Of a DNA stretch of 52,900 bases, positions 32,292 to 41,361 are shown in pieces. Position numbers and translations under genes: made by a program. Source of the DNA: Microvirga aerophila (GTDB lineage Bacteria; Pseudomonadota; Alphaproteobacteria; Rhizobiales; Beijerinckiaceae); contig NZ_QOIO01000039.1 of the NCBI RefSeq assembly GCF_003332305.1, positions 1-52,900 of the forward strand, in the 5' to 3' direction. The notes under the pieces were generated by a model. The model had not been told where the DNA came from and searched no databases. It was given only the letters and a program-made list of their open reading frames with translations. Every line of letters starts with the position of its first letter. Positions within the stretch are counted from its first letter, which is position 1.

Positions 32292-32460
32292 AAGGAGTGA
32301 GCCGCTCCGCGTCATCCCGATGTAGGGATCCAACAGACGGGCTCCCTTGCCGGGCAGAACACAGCACATGCGGCACAGATTAGGCGACATGACTCACAGG
32401 GGTACAAGCTACCAGCCTGCAGTTGGGCCGACGGACAATTTGGGAAGGGAGGGCTCGGCG

Positions 32461-33171
32461 ATGATCCGCCCGTGGCACACACATCGTTCATTGTTGCGGC
32501 CACGTGCCTTCATAGACGAGGCAACGGGTTTGGGATCATCCCTGCCGCGCGACCAGAGGCGCAGAGGGACGGGGGTAGCCCGGATCTGTGTCGCCTCGGG
32601 CTTGGCGGCCCTTCTCACGGAGGGTACCCCAGTGCTTGCCCAGGCGCGGTCCGTTGTATTTGCCACCCAGCGGGCGTGTGAGACGGCCAGACTGTTGACC
32701 CAGGATGAGTGCCGCAATGCGTTCCGGAATGCAGCCGCAGAGTTTGACGACAATGCTCCGCAGTCTCGCTCACGGTCGGACTGTGAGAGCCATTTCGGTC
32801 GCTGCATGATCAGCTTTGCCGGATCGCCCGCCCGGGCCGGCGCTGTCGGCAGCATGCGCTTTGCGCCCCAGATGCGGGGTGTGGAGGTCCAGGTGCGATC
32901 GGGGCGCGACAAGGTCGCGGTGCCCCTTTTGGCATCTCAGCACCCGGTGGTGACATTCAGCGGCCGCCCTGTGACCCGGCTCCAGGATGGGCGTTCCGCG
33001 CGCCAGCAGCACCAGGCGCAAGCCCGCTGGGAGGAGTTTCTCACCCGCCCGGCGGAACCAGCCCCCGGAGCCAGCACCCCGGCCTTTGATGAGGCCGAGC
33101 CGTCGGGAGAGGGGGAGGTCCCGTCGTTCCCGGTGCCGAAGCATCGACTCCCGAAACTAATCGACCCGTAA
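32461..33171 (+). CDS. DUF1190-like secreted protein
   Basis: The 236-residue protein has an N-terminal hydrophobic segment (VASGLAALLTEGTPVLAQ), which may be an internal signal sequence, then RACETARLLTQDECRNAFRN and RSRSDCESHFGRCM. The Cys spacing and AF-x-x-x-x-x-EF region resemble DUF1190 (YgiB-type) proteins. The C-terminus is Pro/Glu-rich. ATG 32461 is chosen because GGGAGGG lies eight bases before it. Its role in the polysaccharide locus is unknown. Confidence 0.55.
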   Translation: MIRPWHTHRSLLRPRAFIDEATGLGSSLPRDQRRRGTGVARICVASGLAALLTEGTPVLAQARSVVFATQRACETARLLTQDECRNAFRNAAAEFDDNAPQSRSRSDCESHFGRCMISFAGSPARAGAVGSMRFAPQMRGVEVQVRSGRDKVAVPLLASQHPVVTFSGRPVTRLQDGRSARQQHQAQARWEEFLTRPAEPAPGASTPAFDEAEPSGEGEVPSFPVPKHRLPKLIDP

Positions 33172-33301
33172 GTTTTGTCGTGGAGTTGCGACTTTGCGAC
33201 AGGCTTTAAACCTTGCTTCATATAGTATAGCGGAATCATCTCGACGAAACGGGCCTGAACGCTGAGAACAGCGGGCCTATTTTTGGTATTCTGGGGGACA
33301 T

Positions 33302-33895
33302 ATGAAGACCGCCATCGTATTCAGGGTCCTTGTCGCAGGGAGCCTGGCTCTCTCCATGGCCGCCTGTGAAACTGTTACATCAGATTCTGAACCAACCAAC
33401 CTGGCCACCACGGCATCGGTGGCGGCGGTGTCCCCGACCGATTTCCGACTCGCGGCCGGTGACAAGCTGCGCATCACGGTTTTTGGCGAGGACAAGCTCA
33501 CCGGCGAGTATGACATCGACGTTGGCGGCTACGTCTCCATGCCGCTGGCGGGCTCAGTCCAAGCGACCGGTCTGAGCAAGGTCGAGCTGGAGAAAGCCCT
33601 CTCCAGCAAGCTCCGTGGCAATTACCTGCGCGACCCCAAAGTCACGGTGGAGGTGGCGACCTTCCGGCCCTTCTACATCCTGGGTGAGGTCGAGAAGCCG
33701 GGCGAATACCCCTACAAGAGTGGCCTCAACGTGATGAGCGCGATGGCAGTCGCTGGCGGCCCGACCTACCGCGCCAGCGGGTCGAAGGTGCTCATCCAGC
33801 GCGGCGGTGTGGGGGCCTTCCAGGAGGTCTCCTTGGCGCCAACGGTTCCGATCTATCCGGGCGATCTGGTGCGGGTACCGGAGCGCTTCTTCTAA
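33302..33895 (+). CDS. Wza-type polysaccharide export lipoprotein
   Basis: The 197-residue lipoprotein (signal ending LALSMAAC) has a polysaccharide export domain at about 45-125 (DFRLAAGDKLRITVFGEDKL, GYVSMPLAGSVQATG, LRDPKVTVEV) and one SLBB domain (FYILGEVEKPGEYPYKSGLN). Such proteins form the outer-membrane/periplasmic export channel that works with a Wzc-type kinase. It is shorter than E. coli Wza and lacks the C-terminal helix; another protein, perhaps the beta-barrel at 34078, may supply the outer-membrane part. GGGGGA precedes the ATG. Confidence 0.92.
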   Translation: MKTAIVFRVLVAGSLALSMAACETVTSDSEPTNLATTASVAAVSPTDFRLAAGDKLRITVFGEDKLTGEYDIDVGGYVSMPLAGSVQATGLSKVELEKALSSKLRGNYLRDPKVTVEVATFRPFYILGEVEKPGEYPYKSGLNVMSAMAVAGGPTYRASGSKVLIQRGGVGAFQEVSLAPTVPIYPGDLVRVPERFF

Positions 33896-34077
33896 CAACG
33901 GAAGGGCTAGGTTTTAATGCCCTGCTGCTCCATCCTGCATCAATTGCGGCCGTAACGCGTCCAACCCGCGCTTGCCATCGGCGGCACGCTCGGGTAACTG
34001 GGTTTCAGAAAAGGAAGTCTTTCTTCTGAAGGCTTCAACAAAAAAATCGGCCGTCATCGGCTGGGGGCTTAAGAATT

Positions 34078-35421
34078 ATGGTTTCGTCGCTACGCTGCGC
34101 GAAGGTGGGGCTTGCCGCAACGGTGTCGCTCTCGGCCCTGCTGGGCACAACATATTCCGTTCAGGCGCAGGCTCTGCTGCCGACGCCGCCAAACCGGTTG
34201 ATCTTCGATGCCGGGCAGCCGGGTTTGGGGGATATCGAGCGCCGCACACGGGCTCAGGTGGCCAAACGTGGCAATCGTGATTATGCCGCCTTTCCCATTG
34301 GCTCGTGGTTGTTGTCCCCCAGCCTCGATGCTGGCGTTCTGTACGATGATAACATCTACCAGTCCCGGACCGATAAGGTGAGCTCCTGGGGCACGCGCCT
34401 GATGCCGCGCTTCATCGCGTTGCGAGAAACAGGCATTCACGACACGACAGCCTATGGGGTCGGCGACGTCCGCCTGTATCCCGACCAATCCCGAGCCAAC
34501 ACGGTCCAGGGCGAGACGGGCGTGGTGCATCGCTACGAAATCCAACGCGATCTGGTCTGGCGCTTCCAGGGCGAGTATGCGCGCCGAAGTGATGATGAGG
34601 TCGACTACTTCGACACGGGGCCGTTTGGGCCACAGGTCATCAACCGCGATCCGCGGCAATACAACGACTGGTTTGGATCGACCTCGCTCCAGAAAACCTG
34701 GGGCTTCTTCTCCTTGGGCTTGGGCGGCGCTGCTCAAAGAATCATCTATGAGGCGACCACCGACGACCTCGGCCATCGCGTTAGCGAGAGTGACAGCAAT
34801 TCGACGCGCTACCGTTTGAATGCCCGGGCTCAGTATCAGTTCACACCCGCCTTTTACACCTTTGTGGAGCCGGCACTCGACTGGTGGCGCTACAATCGCT
34901 CAGCCTATGACTCACACGGCTACCGGGTGGTGGGCGGCATCGGCTCGGACCGCATCAGCTTGTTTCGAGGTGAGGTCTATGCCGGCTATCAGCAGCAGGA
35001 GTTTAATGATCCTCGCCTCGATGAGGCCGCTGGCTCGGCCTTCGGCGGCCGCCTCTTCTGGTTGCCCACCCGTGATTTGACAGTCTCGGCGGTTCTCGAC
35101 CAGTCCTTGAGCACGTCTGTACCGGACAATGGCACCGTCATCCTGCCGGACATCACCCACACCACCAGTGCTTCGCTTGGGGTCAGCTGGTCGGCCCTGT
35201 ACAATCTCTCGGCAACGGCGCGGCTTGGGTACCAGTTTGTCGATTATGAGGATCAGGTCCGGCAGGATGATATCTGGAGTGCCAGCCTCGCGCTGACCTA
35301 CATGGTCACACCCCGACTGGGGCTGGTGGCCGATTATGATTACACCGTCGTGGACTCGAACCTTCCCGATAACAGCTATGATCGCAATCGTGTGACGATC
35401 GGCGCCCGTGCTCAGTTCTAG
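34078..35421 (+). CDS. Outer-membrane beta-barrel protein of the polysaccharide locus
   Basis: The 447-residue protein has a signal peptide (ending VQAQA) and then alternating amphipathic strands ending in an aromatic residue (RNRVTIGARAQF), as expected of an outer-membrane barrel. Motifs such as SLDAGVLYDDNIYQSRTDKV and LVADYDYTVVDSN fit the BBP2-type family found in exopolysaccharide clusters. It may be the outer-membrane exit or a surface anchor. Its TAG stop lies in the CTAG target site of the IS5-family element that follows, so the insertion left the protein intact. Confidence 0.85.
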   Translation: MVSSLRCAKVGLAATVSLSALLGTTYSVQAQALLPTPPNRLIFDAGQPGLGDIERRTRAQVAKRGNRDYAAFPIGSWLLSPSLDAGVLYDDNIYQSRTDKVSSWGTRLMPRFIALRETGIHDTTAYGVGDVRLYPDQSRANTVQGETGVVHRYEIQRDLVWRFQGEYARRSDDEVDYFDTGPFGPQVINRDPRQYNDWFGSTSLQKTWGFFSLGLGGAAQRIIYEATTDDLGHRVSESDSNSTRYRLNARAQYQFTPAFYTFVEPALDWWRYNRSAYDSHGYRVVGGIGSDRISLFRGEVYAGYQQQEFNDPRLDEAAGSAFGGRLFWLPTRDLTVSAVLDQSLSTSVPDNGTVILPDITHTTSASLGVSWSALYNLSATARLGYQFVDYEDQVRQDDIWSASLALTYMVTPRLGLVADYDYTVVDSNLPDNSYDRNRVTIGARAQF

Positions 35422-35846
35422 GTCGTGGACTCATAACTGCGGATCCAGATGCGAGCTGAGATCAGCCTGATGGCAGCGAGGAAGTTCTCTGGGTTCTTGT
35501 CGTATCGCGTGGCGATAGCACGGAACCGTTTGAGCTTGTTGAAGAAGCGTTCCACCAGGTTTCTGTAGCGATACACAAAGGCGCTGAAGACAAACGAAGC
35601 CCTGCGGTTGCTCTTGGGTGGGATGTTGGCCCAGACGTCTTGCTCCTGGGCCTGCTGGCGAATGGCGTTGCTGTCGTAAGCCTTGTCAGCCAGCAGGGTT
35701 GCGCCCGGCTTCAGGTTGGTCAACAGCTCCTCGGCGGCGGTGCCGTCATGCGCCTGCCCTGGGGTCAGAGCAATGCGGATCGGGCGCCCTTCGGCATCCA
35801 CCAGGGCATGGATCTTTGTCGTCAGGCCGCCACGGGAACGTCCCAT
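35418..35846 (-). CDS. IS5-family transposase, second part (after frameshift)
   Basis: The frame encodes MGRSRGGLTTKIHALVDAEG and continues with PIRIALTPGQAHDGTAAEEL, LLADKAYDSNAIRQQ and NLVERFFNKLKRFRAIATRY, i.e. the second Asp and the catalytic Glu of the DDE domain of IS5 elements (IS427-like group). It is normally made as a fusion with the upstream frame by -1 frameshifting. Its TAG stop is formed by the flanking CTAG target site. Confidence 0.92.
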   Translation of the reverse strand: MGRSRGGLTTKIHALVDAEGRPIRIALTPGQAHDGTAAEELLTNLKPGATLLADKAYDSNAIRQQAQEQDVWANIPPKSNRRASFVFSAFVYRYRNLVERFFNKLKRFRAIATRYDKNPENFLAAIRLISARIWIRSYESTT

Positions 35847-36255
35847 GCCACCATCTCCGCCCCCTTTTTACCCGTCGCGCCATGCTGGTGGACGCGCACA
35901 CAGGAGCTGTCGATCATGACGAGATCGCCGTCGTAAGCGGCCGAGACCGCGTCCAGGATGCGGTCCCACACACCGGCCTCGCGCCAGCGCACGAACCGAT
36001 TGTAGCAAGTGGTGGAGGGGCCATACCGTTCGGGAATGTCGCGCCAGGGTGAGCCGGTGCGGAAGCGCCAGAGGATGCCGTTGAGCACGCGCCGGTCATT
36101 CACCCGCGGCACGCCCCTTGGCTTGTTGGGCAGCAGCGGCTCGATGATCGTCCACTCGAAGTCCGTCAGCTCGTGTCGACGCATCACATCCTCCCGTGAC
36201 CGGGAGGTGAATCATCAACTCACTGCAAAGAAAAGATCTTTTATGGGTTCACGAC
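35422..36255 (-). mobile_element. IS5-family insertion sequence
   Basis: The 834-base element has imperfect 15-base terminal repeats: GTCGTGGACTCATAA at 35422-35436 and the complement of GTCGTGAACCCATAA at 36241-36255 (13 of 15 match). It is flanked on both sides by CTAG (35418-35421 and 36256-36259), a target duplication typical of IS5-type elements. Two overlapping frames encode the transposase. The element looks complete and could be mobile. It lies between the beta-barrel gene and the phosphatase gene and could separate them transcriptionally. Confidence 0.9.
35822..36187 (-). CDS. IS5-family transposase, first part
   Basis: The 121-codon frame begins MMRRHELTDFEWTIIEPLLP and holds RRVLNGILWRFRTGSPWRDI and GDLVMIDSSCVRVHQHGATG, with the first catalytic Asp. 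Near its end is an A5G5 run (about 35866-35876); reading back one base there joins KKG to the DGGMGRSRGG of the second frame and yields the full transposase, the known programmed -1 frameshift of this group. Confidence 0.92.
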   Translation of the reverse strand: MMRRHELTDFEWTIIEPLLPNKPRGVPRVNDRRVLNGILWRFRTGSPWRDIPERYGPSTTCYNRFVRWREAGVWDRILDAVSAAYDGDLVMIDSSCVRVHQHGATGKKGAEMVAWDVPVAA

Positions 36256-36360
36256 CTAGTATTAGGGTATGACCTCCCGTGAAGTGAAACCACGGGCGCG
36301 CAGGGCGGGTTGATGCATCGAATGGATCGACGATTGCCTTTACGCGACCTATAAGACCGC

Positions 36361-37128
36361 ATGATCTTTTCCAGGTGGCTCTCCCGGGCTAAGGCCCCAG
36401 CCGCAAAGCCAAAACACCTTCCCCGCATTCCCGACGGTCAGGTGGTCTACGCGGTGGGGGATATTCACGGCCGGCTTGACCTGCTGCAGCGGGCGGCGGA
36501 TGCCATTGCCCAGGATGTCGACCGTCTCCCATCCGTGCAGCCCGTGACCGTCTTTGTCGGCGACTACATTGATCGCGGTCCGTCCTCGCGAGGTGTGCTC
36601 GACCGGCTCGTCTCGTTCGCGTTCCCCACCCCCATCATCCCCCTGCTTGGCAATCACGAGACCCTGCTGCTGAATTTCCTGGAGGACGCCTCAGTCCTGC
36701 AGCGCTGGCGCAGCCTCGGCGGCCTGGAGACCTTGTTCTCGTATGGCGTTGACGTGCGGGAGGCGATGACGGGGCGCGGCTTCGAGGCCGCCCAGTATGG
36801 TCTGCTGCGCTCGTTTCCCGATGAGCACCGCCGCCTTCTGCTCCATCTACCACGCTCGGTGGAGTGCGGCGATTACTTCTTCTGCCATGCCGGCATCCGT
36901 CCGGGCGTGCCGCTCACGGAGCAGGATCCTGATGACTTGGTCTGGATCCGGGATGAGTTCCTGACCAGTGACGTTGACCACGGCAAGCTGATCGTGCACG
37001 GCCACACACCCGTGCCGGAACCGGATTTCAGGCGAAACCGCATCAATCTCGACACGGGGGCCTTTGCCACGGGTCGCCTGACCTGTCTCCGTCTGCTGGG
37101 CGAGACACAAACAATTATTACGGTGTAA
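36361..37128 (+). CDS. PPP-family metallophosphoesterase (Ser/Thr phosphatase-like)
   Basis: The 255-residue enzyme has all metal-binding motifs of PPP phosphatases: GDIHGR (33-38), GDYIDRG (67-73), GNHE (97-100) and the late HGHTPVPEP (about 219-227). Bacterial relatives dephosphorylate proteins or cleave dinucleoside polyphosphates. Being encoded just before a ligase/polymerase and a Wzc-type autokinase, it could act on phosphoproteins of the export machinery; this is inference, since the usual Wzc partner is a low-molecular-weight tyrosine phosphatase, not seen here. The gene looks complete. Confidence 0.88.
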   Translation: MIFSRWLSRAKAPAAKPKHLPRIPDGQVVYAVGDIHGRLDLLQRAADAIAQDVDRLPSVQPVTVFVGDYIDRGPSSRGVLDRLVSFAFPTPIIPLLGNHETLLLNFLEDASVLQRWRSLGGLETLFSYGVDVREAMTGRGFEAAQYGLLRSFPDEHRRLLLHLPRSVECGDYFFCHAGIRPGVPLTEQDPDDLVWIRDEFLTSDVDHGKLIVHGHTPVPEPDFRRNRINLDTGAFATGRLTCLRLLGETQTIITV

Positions 37129-37229
37129 GTGTCTTTTGGGTCACGCGGCGTTCTGCCGTGTCATGTCGGGCTGTTTCAGACGGGGACTTTGATTGACGCT
37201 GCCGAGCCGTGCACGTTAACCATCCGCCC

Positions 37230-38741
37230 ATGACGACCATGTTCCCCACTGCCACGACCACGACCCTGCATCCTCGATCGAGACGCTCAAGTTGCTCGCG
37301 GCGAGGCTCGTCGTCCCTTGCGTTGAAGCTTCTCCTCTGGATGTTTCTTGGAGCATTGGCCTGGCTGCCCTTCTGGCTCGGCAGCAATGACACACTGGCT
37401 TGGTCGCTCAATGCCGCGCTGTTTGGTGGCCTTGTGGCGGTCTATCACCTGACGCTTCTGATCAAGGGCATCAGCCTCCCGGTTCCCTTGTCGCGGTTGA
37501 GCGTGCCTGCGACGCTTGTGGCACTCCTCGCCGTTTGGATTGCGCTGCAAGCGGTCTCCTGGACACCCGAGGCGTGGCATCACCCCCTGTGGGCGACAGC
37601 CCGTGAGGCTCTGAACGGACCTGTCGCGGGCGCCGTGTCCCTGAACGGGGAGGCTACAGCGCTGGCCCTGTTGCGCTTGCTGACGGCAGTGGCCGTGTTC
37701 TGGTTGGCCGTTCAGTTCGGGCACAGCCGCAGCAATGCGCGGACCTGCCTGTACGCCGTTGTGGTGATCGGCTCCGCCTATGCGGTCTATGGTTTGATTG
37801 CCCACACTCTTTTCCCCACCACGATCCTCTGGCTGGAAAAAGAGGCTTATCTCGACTCCGTCACTTCAACCTTCATCAATCGCAATACGTATGCCACTTA
37901 TGCCGGCCTTGGACTCATGGTCGGCATCGCCCTGCTCACCCGCGAGATCGAGAAAGTCGGGGAGGGGAGGACCTGGAAGGACAAGCTCGAGAATGCCATT
38001 GCCGGGCTTCTCGGCCCCGGCCTGCGCCTGATGGTTTTATGCCTCCTACTAGCCTTGGCGCTGCTCCTGACCGGCTCCCGTGCCGGCATCACCTCGACCT
38101 TCGCGGCTCTCTTTGTCTTTGTGGCACTTTTGGCGCTGCGGGCCCGCTCGAGCAAGCTCGTCGCTACGGGTTGGGCTCTCGCAGTTCTGGGGCTGATTGC
38201 AGCCCTCATTGGTCTGGTGGGCGAATTCTACTTGGACCGCCTGGAACAGGCCGGCAGCCACATCGGAAGCCGCCTTGACGTTTATGCGCTCACTTGGAGC
38301 GCGGCCCTCGACCGGCTCTGGCTCGGTACCGGCTACGGTTCATTTGCCGATGCCTTCCCAGCCTACCGTGATGCCACCATCAGCGGCTTCGGCCAGATAT
38401 GGGATAAGGCTCACAACACCTATGTTGAACTGTTCCTCGGCCTTGGATTTCCTGGAGCCATCATTTTGATGCTGGCCCTTATTGTCCTCGTCGGGCAGGC
38501 CATCGCTGCCGTAAGACACGACCGCGGCTATGGTCCGGCCGCCCTGACGGCCTGTGCCGCCAGCCTTCTCGTCGGCCTGCACGCTCTGGTGGATTTCAGC
38601 CTGCAGATTCAGGCGGTCACTTTGACCTATGTTGCGTTGCTCGGTCTTGGTGTATCGCAGCACAACCTTCCCAAATCGGGACGGGATGCTAAACCGTCAA
38701 ATAAGACTTTCGAATCACGTCCAGGATCAACGATGACGTGA
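37230..38741 (+). CDS. O-antigen ligase/polymerase-family membrane protein
   Basis: The 503-residue protein has about a dozen transmembrane helices and a large periplasmic loop, with the Wzy_C motifs: LLTGSRAGITSTFAALFVFV, LDVYALTWSAALDRLWLGTG, then a DKAHNTYVELFLGLGFPGAI segment including the conserved H-N-x-Y. Members either polymerise repeat units or ligate polysaccharide to an acceptor. Because a second polymerase-like protein lies at 43216, this one could be the ligase-like partner. The start is uncertain: ATGs at 37230 and 37239 and a GTG at 37209 are in frame, none with a strong ribosome site. It is 18 bases upstream of the Wzc gene. Confidence 0.85.
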   Translation: MTTMFPTATTTTLHPRSRRSSCSRRGSSSLALKLLLWMFLGALAWLPFWLGSNDTLAWSLNAALFGGLVAVYHLTLLIKGISLPVPLSRLSVPATLVALLAVWIALQAVSWTPEAWHHPLWATAREALNGPVAGAVSLNGEATALALLRLLTAVAVFWLAVQFGHSRSNARTCLYAVVVIGSAYAVYGLIAHTLFPTTILWLEKEAYLDSVTSTFINRNTYATYAGLGLMVGIALLTREIEKVGEGRTWKDKLENAIAGLLGPGLRLMVLCLLLALALLLTGSRAGITSTFAALFVFVALLALRARSSKLVATGWALAVLGLIAALIGLVGEFYLDRLEQAGSHIGSRLDVYALTWSAALDRLWLGTGYGSFADAFPAYRDATISGFGQIWDKAHNTYVELFLGLGFPGAIILMLALIVLVGQAIAAVRHDRGYGPAALTACAASLLVGLHALVDFSLQIQAVTLTYVALLGLGVSQHNLPKSGRDAKPSNKTFESRPGSTMT

Positions 38742-38759
38742 CTCTGTAGGGGCACAACA

Positions 38760-41030
38760 ATGCACGGCCGCGTTCAGCTGGAACCTCCCGTTGAGGAGAG
38801 CGATGACTCATTTGCGTTGCCGGACATCATCGGCTTCTTACACCGCCGGTGGAAGTTCATCATCGCCATCACAGCTGTCTTTGTCGTGGCCGCTCTCGTC
38901 CTTAGTCTGGTACTGACCAAGCAGTACACGGCCACCACGCAGATCTTCATCGATGCTAAGCAGAACAGCCTCCTCGGCCGCGACTCGATTGTCGCTGAAG
39001 GTGCCCTGTCGGACACAACCGGCATCGACAGCCAGATTTCTCTGATCAAATCCGGTGAACTGCTACGTCGTGTTGTGGAGGCTAACAAGCTTGAAACGGA
39101 TCCCGATTTCGGCCTCGCGGCTGAGCCGGGACAACTGGCCCGCTTCCGAGGCGCTCTCGTAGGCTTCGTCAACTCACTTTTGGGCAGCATTGATCCGGCA
39201 GTCGAAGAGGTTCGCGATACCTGGTCTCCGGAAGTTCTGCGCGCTGTCAATCGCCTCAGAGATACCATCGATGTCCGGCGCCAAGGCCGCACGTATGTGG
39301 TCGACATTGCTGTGACGCTGCCAAATGCCAGGAAGGCCGCCAAGATCGCCAATGCCGTGGCGGACGCCTACATTGTCGATAAGATGCAGACACGCTTTGA
39401 TCAGGCTCGCCGCGCGGCAGACTGGCTCGCGGACCGCATCAAGGTCATGGTCGACGAGGTTCGCTCGGCCGAGCAGGCTGTGGCAGCCTTTCGTGCTCAG
39501 CATAACCTGCTCGAGACGGCAAAGGGCGGCACCGTGACCGAGCAGCAGATGGCCGATCTGAATACCCAGTTGATTGGTCTGCGGGCGGAGGTGGCTGAAA
39601 AGCGCGCCAAGTACGAACAGGCCAAGGCGCTGGTGGCCTCGAAAGGAAACATCGAAGCCATTCCTGACGTCCTGCGCTCCAGCGTCATCAGCAACCTGCG
39701 CAACCAGGCAGCCCAGGTGACCACCCGGGAGGCGGACCTTTTGGCTCGCTATGGCCGCTCTCACCCGCAGGTGGTCAACGTCCAGGCCGAGCGCCGCGAC
39801 GTCGAGCGCCAGATCCGGCAGGAGGTGGAGCGCATCATTGCCAATCTCAAGAATGAATATGACGTCGTCCAAAGTCGAGAGGCGTCACTGGCCGGTTCGC
39901 TGGGCGCTATCAGCGGCCAGACAGGCACCGACAACAAGGTTGCTGTGGAACTGCGTGAACTCGAGCGCAAGGCTACGGCGGCGCGGACCCTGTACGAGTC
40001 CTTCCTCTCGCGTGCCAAGGTGGCTGAGGAGGAGGCAACGCTCACCGACCGGGACGCCCGTGTGATTTCCCCAGCGATGATCCCGGTGGCGGCCAGCTTC
40101 CCCCGTCCGTCCCTGTTCCTGGCTCTGGGCCTTGTGCTTGGGCTCGCCCTCGGAACTGCTGGCGGCATCGGCCTGGAGCTGCTGGCGCCGGGCTTCATCA
40201 GCCCCAAGCAAGTCGAGGAGGTGCTCGGCCTACCCGTGCTGTCCTCGATCCCCGTACTGGGTGAAGAGCAGCGGCGCGTGAACGGGGCAGTCGTGCCCGT
40301 GCCCCGCTACATCGTGAGCAACCCCTTATCGCATGTCAGCGAGGCGGTCCGCAGCCTGCGGACCGGCGTTCAGATGTCGAACGTCGACGCACCTCCGAAG
40401 GTGATCCAGGTGACATCCGCGCTGCCCAGCGAGGGCAAGTCGACCCTAGCCGTGTCCTTGGCGCTCTCGGCTGCGGCTGCGGGCCAGCGAGTGCTCCTGA
40501 TTGACGGTGACTTGCGCCACCCCAGCACGAGCCAATTCTTCGGCCTTATGAACAAGCCAGGCCTCGTGGAGAGTCTGGTGTCCGAGGACAATTACGCTGA
40601 TGCCATGCACAAGGATCCTGAGAGCGGCCTGCATGTGCTTCCGGCCGGCGGCAAAACCCACCACCCCCCGGACCTGCTCGGGTCCGAGCGCATGCGCCGC
40701 CTTATCCAACTAGCGGCTGGCAACTTCGACTACGTGGTCATCGACTCGCCGCCGCTTGCGCCGGTTGTGGATGCAGCTGTCATCTCACAACTCGTCGACC
40801 GCATCATTTTCACGGTGGCTTGGAAGCGCACGCCTCGCGAAGCGATTAGTCAGGCGCTGAGGAACAGCAGCTTCAGGCTAAACAAGGTCGCTGGCGTTGC
40901 CTTCAATATGATCGACGAGAAGAGCATGACCACGTACGGCCGGTATGGCTACTACGGCAGCAAGTATTATGGACGTTACTACGGCACAGAGGGGTCCGAA
41001 GCTGCCCCGAAGGTACAATTATTAAACTAA
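38760..41030 (+). CDS. Wzc-type polysaccharide copolymerase / tyrosine autokinase
   Basis: The 756-residue protein has a Wzz domain (about 15-110) with the first membrane helix, long coiled-coil periplasmic segments (about 210-430), a second membrane helix near residues 440-470, and a C-terminal BY-kinase. The kinase has Walker A ALPSEGKSTLAV (about 552-563), LLIDGDLRHPS (about 579-589) and YVVIDSPPLAP (about 657). It ends in a tyrosine cluster (YGRYGYYGSKYYGRYYG, about 727-745), the autophosphorylation site. It controls chain length and drives export with the Wza-type lipoprotein. Size and motifs are complete. Confidence 0.95.
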   Translation: MHGRVQLEPPVEESDDSFALPDIIGFLHRRWKFIIAITAVFVVAALVLSLVLTKQYTATTQIFIDAKQNSLLGRDSIVAEGALSDTTGIDSQISLIKSGELLRRVVEANKLETDPDFGLAAEPGQLARFRGALVGFVNSLLGSIDPAVEEVRDTWSPEVLRAVNRLRDTIDVRRQGRTYVVDIAVTLPNARKAAKIANAVADAYIVDKMQTRFDQARRAADWLADRIKVMVDEVRSAEQAVAAFRAQHNLLETAKGGTVTEQQMADLNTQLIGLRAEVAEKRAKYEQAKALVASKGNIEAIPDVLRSSVISNLRNQAAQVTTREADLLARYGRSHPQVVNVQAERRDVERQIRQEVERIIANLKNEYDVVQSREASLAGSLGAISGQTGTDNKVAVELRELERKATAARTLYESFLSRAKVAEEEATLTDRDARVISPAMIPVAASFPRPSLFLALGLVLGLALGTAGGIGLELLAPGFISPKQVEEVLGLPVLSSIPVLGEEQRRVNGAVVPVPRYIVSNPLSHVSEAVRSLRTGVQMSNVDAPPKVIQVTSALPSEGKSTLAVSLALSAAAAGQRVLLIDGDLRHPSTSQFFGLMNKPGLVESLVSEDNYADAMHKDPESGLHVLPAGGKTHHPPDLLGSERMRRLIQLAAGNFDYVVIDSPPLAPVVDAAVISQLVDRIIFTVAWKRTPREAISQALRNSSFRLNKVAGVAFNMIDEKSMTTYGRYGYYGSKYYGRYYGTEGSEAAPKVQLLN

Positions 41031-41361
41031 TTGCGCCCGCCCAGACGATGTTACGCAACTTCGGCCAAGCCGGCCCCGATTGGAGACAGCGGCTCGTGTT
41101 AAGAGCGCGGTAGTTGTCACTATGCCCACATATTGGTGCGGCTCTTTACCCAGTAAGCTCACATCGCTAATCCACGTCCACTTATACGCGAACTAGGGAC
41201 TTCTCACTTGCAGAAGGCTAAATACATTACTCGGAGCAAAGCCTATAAACAGGGCTCTTACCAGCCCACTAACCTGACTCGGGCTTTCATAATTGTCTCA
41301 TCTCTGGCAGGTACAACATAATGTCAAGGTGCTCAGCCGTGAATATACAAAGAGGGGCAGA
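41031..41361. other. Intergenic region at the composition boundary
   Basis: About 330 bases separate Wzc from the first glycosyltransferase. The DNA becomes visibly richer in A and T from about 41200. It likely contains the promoter of the following gene set, but no consensus could be assigned. No IS end or repeat was seen here. Confidence 0.4.
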
